From: Nematostella vectensis
Taxonomy: Eukaryota > Cnidaria > Anthozoa > Actiniaria > Edwardsiidae
Length of the DNA stretch: 64,000 nucleotides
Assembly: GCF_932526225.1 (NCBI RefSeq)
Contig: NC_064039.1
Location: 4,849,001 to 4,913,000, forward strand
Direction of reading: 5' to 3'
The position numbers and the translations under genes were made by a program. This document shows, one piece after another, positions 57,680 through 64,000 of this stretch. How positions within the stretch are numbered: position 1 is the stretch's first letter; the number at the start of each line of letters is the position of its first letter. The notes beneath the pieces are model-generated. The model ran no database searches. It saw nothing but the letters and a program-made list of their open reading frames with translations, and was not told the DNA's origin.

Positions 57680-58215
57680 AATTAAAAGTTAAAAAATTAA
57701 ATTTGCAATACGTCCTCGATTTTAAATAAAGGAAAATCCATAAATATCGTTGTAGCGAGGTCGGGTTAATTATCAACTTTTACAAGTTCAGCCACTCTCT
57801 GTAATACTGTCATCTGTATTTAAAAAGATCTGTCGAGTCAAAAAAATTGATTAAAAAATTGATGAGTTTTTCACTGTTTTTGATAGAAATATTCAGTAAT
57901 ATCGTTGTACCGTGGTCAAAATTACGCTTGAGAGAACAGATTTACTATCGTAAATATTGCTATATCCAATATCGTTAGATCGAGGTAATTTCTTATAAAT
58001 TTCACTGTATTTTCGCCAGGAGAAAGGAACACTATTGTAAATCGAGGTTATCGCATCCTCGGAAACCCAGGCCTAGATTTTTTTTGCCAAGTTCGTTCCT
58101 TACTGTTCCCCAGGGTTTTTGATTTACTCGCGAGTGAAACTTTAGAGGGAAATACCCCTGGGTTTCCGAGAATGAGGTTATCGTTAAATCCAGTATGGTG
58201 AAATACAGGTTCCAC
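57680..58215. repeat. Decayed 'ATATCGTT...CGAGGT' repeat
   Basis: Four or more spaced copies of phrases like AATATCGTTGTAGCGAGGT, TATCGTTAGATCGAGGT and TATCGTTAAATCCAG end with AGGTTCCACTGTAG. This resembles a degraded DNA transposon with internal sub-repeats. There is no ORF of note. Confidence 0.5.
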
Positions 58216-58789
58216 TGTAGGTGGTTTCGGAGTCATGTTATGGGATTTCAGCTAAAAAAGCCTATATTTGTTTGATCCTCAATAAGCCCTTTCCTTAGTT
58301 GATTATGATAATCAAATCTAATAATCATAGATATAATATGATATTTTATTGATACAAAAATGCGTACAAAAATACTTTTTTGTGTGTGTGTGTCCCGCTC
58401 AGCAGCATGTAAAAAGACTTATGCAATAGAAATAATAATTTTGAAGTCGGCTGAGAGTTAATTTATGTGACTTTCTTGATATTTTCTTGCGCTCCTTATG
58501 TCTACTGATGTTGACAGTAATAGTTTCTCTCGAGATAGCTCTTTCTTTAGACACTTTACAGGCTGCGTTTCACAGCTGATTGATAAGGCGAGTTGCTAGG
58601 GGTCTGGCGCGGGAGGCGCTCGAATTGCCGACGAATTCCCGACGCAAACAGCGCCAGCATTACAAGACGCTAGCCTAGCAAAGCTGGTTTGTACACCAGG
58701 TTTTGGACGTGCTTGCATTTCCTTTCTCGTTGGTGCTGATTGCACGAGGCTTTATAGTTTTTAGCATATGGGATCAATCAATCAACCAA

Positions 58790-58883
58790 CATTGGCTCAC
58801 TTTTCATTCGGCTCAATGTGTATTATTGAGCTTTGCGTCTTCCCTCCACACTTTCATTGGACACTTTCTTCAGGCCTCGTTCC
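58790..58883 (-). pseudogene. Partial duplicate of the SLC17 terminal exon end
   Basis: ATTGGCTCACTTTTC...GAGCTTTGCGTCTTCCCTCC...ACTTTCATTGGACACTTTCTTCAGGC parallels 59051-59137 (ATTGGCTCACTG...GAGCTCTGCGTCTTCGCT...ACTATCATTGGACACCTCCTCCAGGC). The latter encodes the C-terminal tail and the stop of the SLC17 carrier. The copy is diverged, and a MITE follows it directly. Confidence 0.7.
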
Positions 58884-59023
58884 AGGGGCGTAGCCAGGGG
58901 GTGTCCTAGGGGGCCCGGCTCCCCCTTTAAGCAGCCAAAAATACAGTAAATGTATAAGACTAAAATACAGGAGAAATTCTCCCTTTTGGACCCCCTCCTG
59001 TTAAAAATCCTGGCTACGTCGCT
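58884..59023. mobile_element. 'GTAGCCAGG' MITE-like repeat (copy)
   Basis: GGGGCGTAGCCAGGGGGTGT at the left and GTTAAAAATCCTGGCTACGT at the right, nearly identical to 47648-47800. It lies between the SLC17 stop codon and the duplicated exon end, so it is probably in the 3' UTR or just downstream. Confidence 0.8.
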
Positions 59024-59057
59024 GCGTTCCACGGAGTGGTTGCACAGCCATATTGGC

Positions 59058-62000
59058 TCACTGTTTCTTGTTGAGCTCTGCGTCTTCGCTTAGCTCAATA
59101 CTATCATTGGACACCTCCTCCAGGCCGCGTTTTACTGGTGTCTGTGTGTTCGGCTCTTTAGGCTTGTCCCACTGCTGCCTGTCCACCGAAACAAGAAGAC
59201 AGAAGACCGTAGCTCCAATAATGTAGACGAGAAGAGTGGTCCAGAACACCAACCGCCACTCCTCAGCGGTCTGAATACACACAGTGATTTAAAGGCAAAT
59301 GAGTTGGAATACGAGGGGGTGCTAGGGTAGTTTAGATAACAAATATGTGAAAGGTCACTGGAGGATTCACTAAGGGGGTACGAAAGACAAAATTCTGTAT
59401 TCAAATTCTTGTAATCAGATTACAAGCGTAGACAAATCTAAGGCTGGGGCTTTCTTCCGCGCGCGTGTTTCTACCACTAGTGTTTGTGATAGCCCGGAAG
59501 CAAATAAAAAAAGACCAAGAGTCTTTCTCATTTGAGGAATAAAACAGCTGATGTCAGGACTAAAAGGATTGGAAAAAAAATAATATGAAACTACCCCACT
59601 ACAGGCCCGTGAATTTGTATCGTCTATACGTTGTGTCGTCTAGTAGCTTCAGAAGTTCTCTACAGGATTAAACACTAAACAGTTCGGGTGTTTTAAACTC
59701 TCGGACTGTCATCTGCCTCACGTGTCTCACTCCGATGCCTGTGACGCCTTAGAATGACTAGTACTGACCTTATTTCTTGTCATGAACCCGACCATCATGG
59801 GTGTTATAAAGCCCGTTGTTCCACCAATAGTATTGCACAATCCCATGATGATTGACGAGTTTCGCGGGGCTATATCCAGCATGTTCACCTGGAAGCCGGG
59901 GTATATCAGTCCGGACATCAGGCCTGCTAGTCCGACTACGATGACGACATACACCGGGTGGGCTATGTACCCGGACAGTACGATAAACATTCCTGCTGTT
60001 GCGCCTGAGGAAAAAAAACGAGTCTTGACAGAAGTGTATATGCTAAACAACGCATTTTTGCACAACTTTGCAGCCAATCCCCGGCCAGCCTCTAGGGTAT
60101 AACAAGAAGGGGTTCCTACCCCCCTTTATATTTATTTTTTGTATTCCGAATGCCACGCTATTAGTTCTTTGGTGGTATCTTGACATTACTTACAATAACT
60201 GAAAGCATCAACAGACCTGTGTTACACTGCGCAACGTACCTTGAATTTCAAAACCATAAACTGGTCACTCCAGAAAAAAAAACCTATACTATGATGAAAT
60301 ACTGTTTAAATTATGCATCTCCTGGGTAAGAAGGGTTCAGTTCGTCTACACGGATTTGGTTATGTTTATCACGTGACTGCACCTGCTCAAAAGAACAGCC
60401 TTTGTATTGATGTATCACGTGACCATACCTGCGCAGTAGAACAGCCTTCGTACTGATATTGTTCGGAGGTACCCTCGTCTTCGCAACATATCGGCTACGC
60501 ATCCCCCCACGGGGCATGAGATTGCCTTTAGCAGAAAAGGCGTCGCGGCTACAAAACCCATCTGAGGATAAATATGGTATGGATACAAATCACAATCAAA
60601 AGCCTGTTATTTATTGTCATTTACTATACCATATATATAAGCATTTAGCGCAATTAATTTTAAAAGGCGCAACTGATCTGAAATTATAAAATACTACAGA
60701 GTGCTATCGCTTAGAGGATGTTTAATTTTTTTTTTGCTGAAAATGTGTTTGTTGCTTAAATTTGAAAATCGCTTCGTGCACATCTGTGCTATCTTTTTAA
60801 GGGGTAGGTTTTCTCATTGTGCTATCTTTTAGGGGTAAGATTTTCATACCCAAGGTATCCCTTAGGTGATTTTGCCGACTATCACCCACGTCTGTTTTAT
60901 GGGAGTTCCCCCAGGGGAGCTCCCATAAAATACGTCAGTGTTTCGTGACTTCAAACTTATAACGCCGCGTACAATACACGATACGCACGTCATGTCAGTG
61001 TTGGATAATTATAGCATAGTTTGTGACGTGAAACGTTCACCTTATCAAGTCGTAACTGATGATACCACACTGATTATGGGACGTAATTTGTATTGTTGAC
61101 GTCATGATAATACACTTACATGATGTACGTCATAGTGAATGACGTCAAGTAGGTACAGAGGGACACAAATCAACAGCACGTAGAGGCCCCAATCGCCAGC
61201 GAACGCACCTACCGCTATGCCCCACACTCTTTTGGACCCTAAAATTTCTTTCCACGGCACGCCGCCGCTGAGCTGCGATAGAACAAAGGGAACAAATTTT
61301 GTATACCTATGCCTAGAATAGGAACGGGTTGCACTTTATTTTTTCTTTACTTTAAAGAGCGAGGAAGCATTTTTGTCTTTTTCTGTGTGTACCCTGGTAA
61401 AACGTCAAGCCTGTGCTAGGTTCTTCACGTTATTCCTTTAGAATTCGGAGAACAGGGGTGACCAAAGGGAAGCAAGGGTAAGCAAAAAAAAAAACTGAAA
61501 ACGGATCTGAGCTAAGGGGAGAAAGGAATGTGGAATTGTAACTGGTGAAAAGTAAAAAAAAAGGACATGGCCAAGAATCTAACCTCGTCCAGATCCGGTA
61601 AAATGAGAAAAATAGACCATACCTCGAGACATGCGCTGAAACGCCGTATGGCAGCATAAAGCTTTACGGCTAAGCTGGAGATTTCGGCCCCAGCACCGCT
61701 ATCTAGCGAACTGTACAACACAAAGGAACCTAAGGTACCCGCGCATTAATGGGGAGGCAATAACCAGGACCCCAGCCCTGTCTTAGTCGGTTACGCCACG
61801 CACAGCTCGCTGAAATGCACACTGAAAAATATCGGGGTCTTTTTCCCGCTTGCGCCTCTTGGGAATAGTTGTATTGCTATACACCTTTTGCTTTTCATTA
61901 ACGAGAAATACGCATTCATTTTAGCCAAAACTACAAACATTTACGCCGATGTACTGTCATTTAAGCGAAAGTAAAATCATTTGAACTAAAATGAAATACA

Positions 62001-63238
62001 TTAACGAACATTGCATAATTGAGTGCACACAATTGCATTTCCTTAACACTCATTTACACTATTCGACAACCAGGAATAAAAAATCTATTTTTATTTGCGC
62101 GTTGATACATAACAATAACACAAACAATGCACATACATTCAAAATAAATGATACTAGCACTAAAAAATTAATATTCGATCATTTCGCCGTAATGTAGTAG
62201 TGCCGTCACCATTTGTACAGCACACTACGACCTAGGCCTACATTGCTGCCTTTACTCTTTTTACTTCTTTGTCCAGTACCGCACGTGCATATGATATTTT
62301 TTGTACCCAAAACAACAAAAACCAGCTACAGTGAAATGCATGCAATCTATGATGTTTTATGTTTTTAAGTTTTAGAAAATACTGTAATAAATCTCTCGTA
62401 TGCTACTCTCCTCGACTTTCTTAGCATTTCAGATTCTAGAGTTCATATTTTCCTTGGCATAGGTATCGGCCATGGGGCCTCAAACCTGAATATAGCGTCC
62501 AAAAATCATAAATCATGCGATTTAAAGTGTAGAGTCTCACACGCTTTAACGACGCACTCTATAATAAAAACGCTGACGCTCTTTGTCATAAAATCTGACT
62601 CACCCAAGGATTTTCCTCGTACTATTCGTCAATAAATAGTTTTACAGACAGCTTCGACACCCTTAGTTGCTATCATTGTTTACAACGAAGATCACGTTAA
62701 ATGTTACCAGATCTGAAATACAATTCTGATTTCCTTTCAGAATTGCAAAATATCGGCGCTTTAGCCAAAATCTAGGGAAGACCTTTCACACTCAAGCGAT
62801 AAAACGTAAATCACTAGTGTGTCAGATCTTAATTTGTAATCAATACATATAGTTTACTACGATATTCAATATTAATAATAATTAAGATAAAGGAACTCCC
62901 GAGAATAATGAAGAATTCTAAAGAAATAAAAAATAATTAAAATTACAAAATAAAGTACTTTGCTCACTGTTTAACCCGGGTGCACCAAAAAATAAAGACC
63001 GAAGAAAATCTTTCTCACCCTTGCTACTTAGAGCAAGAGTAAGAATAAAACGCAACCCTGTTCCTATTCCAAAAAGCATATGATTGCCCCCAAATCGACC
63101 TAGAAATACGCACCTCACTGGCGTGGACAGCGGTCTCTTCTATGAACTCCCTTTCCTCATCAGATATTGACGGGTGAAAAGATGGAGTCTCATACGCCAG
63201 TAATACCCACATAATGTACCACAGCACTCCAAACGCAC
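59058..63238 (-). CDS. SLC17-family transporter (sialin/VGLUT type), 3' exons
   Basis: Five exons join in phase: 63238-63114, 61272-61120, 60561-60429, 60004-59769, 59270-59058 (stop TGA). They encode about 286 C-terminal residues: GAFGVLWYIMWVLLAYETPS, ISDEEREFIEE, VPWKEILGSKRVWGIAVGAF, GDWGLYVLLICVPLYLLDVI, GFVAATPFLLKAISCPVGGC, ADMLRRRGYL, VNMLDIAPRNSSIIMGLCNT, GFITPMMVGFMTRNK, and EEWRLVFWTTLLVYIIGATV. These match the central loop through the last membrane helix of SLC17 MFS carriers (anion/proton or sodium/phosphate coupled; lysosomal sialin or vesicular transporters). The cytosolic tail is acidic (ELSEDAELNKKQ). The N-terminal half lies beyond the right edge. The preceding exon should end VFYCF-G, and that sequence plus its donor is seen in the array at 63720-64000. 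Substrate cannot be told from this half. Confidence 0.88.
61273..63113. other. Large SLC17 intron
   Basis: About 1.8 kb between the exons at 61120 and 63114. AT-rich, with no further exon or clear repeat seen except short A runs (61485-61560) and an AT-rich block at 62820-62950. Confidence 0.5.
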
Positions 63239-63319
63239 CTGAAAGATAATAAATAACAAGGGGTGGTGACGCTGAAAGGCCTATTTTCACACTAGCGAAG
63301 AGGGAACGAAGCGAATGTA

Positions 63320-63475
63320 CACAGGCCCGTACAGAAAGCGCCATTGGCCAGCGAAGTGCTTGCTCGAATGAACATAAGTAGACAAACGGACTTGCTGGCA
63401 TGCATTTTAGATCGAACGAGCCTTCGCCAGCAATGCTGGCCGATGTTGGCGCTGTTTGCGTGAGCTTAAAATGGT
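63320..63475. mobile_element. MITE-like element related to 3557-3732
   Basis: GCGCCATTGGCCAGCGAAG at the left and CTTCGCCAGCAATGCTGGCC followed by GATGTTGGCGCTGTTTGCG at the right are imperfect complements and resemble the ends of the element at 3557. It lies in the SLC17 intron upstream of the exon at 63114. Confidence 0.45.
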
Positions 63476-63704
63476 AACGCCCCTGTGTAAATTAGCACGA
63501 AGTGAACAAAAGCGGAGAAATGACAGAACGGAATGGTTCACTTTCTGTTTTTCTCCTCATTCGTATTCTGAAGGTTGTGCACAACCAGCGCATGCACACA
63601 AGTAACTTTTGGAATTGATTCTTCGTGGAATAACAAATCCAAGGAAACATGGCTCCGCCTATTTACGCTACTTAACGGCCCCTATTCAAACGAACAAACC
63701 CAAT

Positions 63705-64000
63705 GAAGTCGATGGTGCTATACCCAGATAAAAGTGCACGTGCTTACCAAAGCATTAAAACAGAAAGAATTTGATAGTGCTAAAAGAGCACCTGCTTACC
63801 AAAGTAGTAAATATTCAAACAAGTCGATGGTGTTATACCCAGATAAAAGTGAATGTGCTTACCAAAGCAGTAAAACACAAACAAGTCGATAGTGTTATAC
63901 CCAGATAAAAGTGCATTTGCTTACCAAAGCAGTAAAACACAAGCAAGTCGATGGTGTTATACCCAGGTAAAAGTGCATTTGCTTACCAAAGCAGTAAAAC
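63705..64000. repeat. 62-bp array repeating an exon end plus 5' splice site (SLC17)
   Basis: At least five units run to the window edge. The last three are exactly 62 bp apart (CTTAC at 858, 920 and 982 of 63k). On the gene strand each unit carries TTTTACTGCTTTG|GTAAGC; the first ones vary. GTG TTT TAC TGC TTT G joins in frame with the next exon (63238) to give VFYCF-GAFGVLW, the expected SLC17 sequence. So the unit contains the end of a coding exon, its donor and about 45 bp of intron. Which copy is the real exon cannot be decided inside the window. Confidence 0.88.

Overview
The window looks like nuclear DNA of an intron-rich, non-vertebrate animal. The repeat style (C-rich dispersed repeats, many TTAA-ended palindromic MITEs, DIRS and BEL/Pao retroelements) and the protein content (three-domain gelsolin-like proteins, a Cu-only-SOD-repeat protein, an SLC17 carrier) fit a cnidarian, probably a sea anemone or coral. 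This is inference; a mollusc or other invertebrate is not excluded. Every gene I could assemble lies on the minus strand and is split into short exons with GT..AG borders. I built exon models by hand from the sequence, checking frame and phase at each junction.

Layout, left to right. 1-2475: a 32-bp minisatellite of about 77 units with a second-order 544-bp period. 2572-4718: the first two coding exons of a TMEM53/DUF829-like gene that continues off the left edge. 7085-14529 (gene A), 15636-22381 (gene B) and 30035-43267 (gene C): three head-to-tail paralogous genes for short gelsolin/severin-type actin-binding proteins (396, 371 and about 420 aa) with the same intron positions and phases. 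A defective DIRS retroelement (23.4-28.0 kb) lies between B and C, and a defective BEL/Pao element (about 31.9-35.4 kb) lies inside the last intron of C. 45080-54069: a ten-exon gene for a secreted, probably GPI-anchored 776-aa protein with four SOD-like domains. Only domains 3 and 4 keep copper ligands and the active-site arginine, and none shows zinc-loop histidines. 59058-63238 and beyond the right edge: the last five exons of an SLC17 (sialin/vesicular glutamate transporter-type) MFS carrier.

The most unusual pattern is that several minisatellites sit on splice signals of these genes. Gene A intron 12 carries about 17 tandem copies of a 31-bp unit, each with a near-perfect 5' splice site, directly after the real donor. 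The SLC17 gene has a 62-bp array that repeats the end of an exon plus its donor. In genes A and B the homologous intron 8 begins with related satellites, and in A the array contains a copied exon end plus donor. The TMEM53-like intron array has an acceptor-like pyrimidine tract plus AG in every unit on the transcribed strand. Together these suggest tandem arrays seeded at exon-intron borders, producing decoy splice sites.

The rest of the window is introns and intergenic DNA filled with MITEs, simple repeats and homopolymer C/G tracts.
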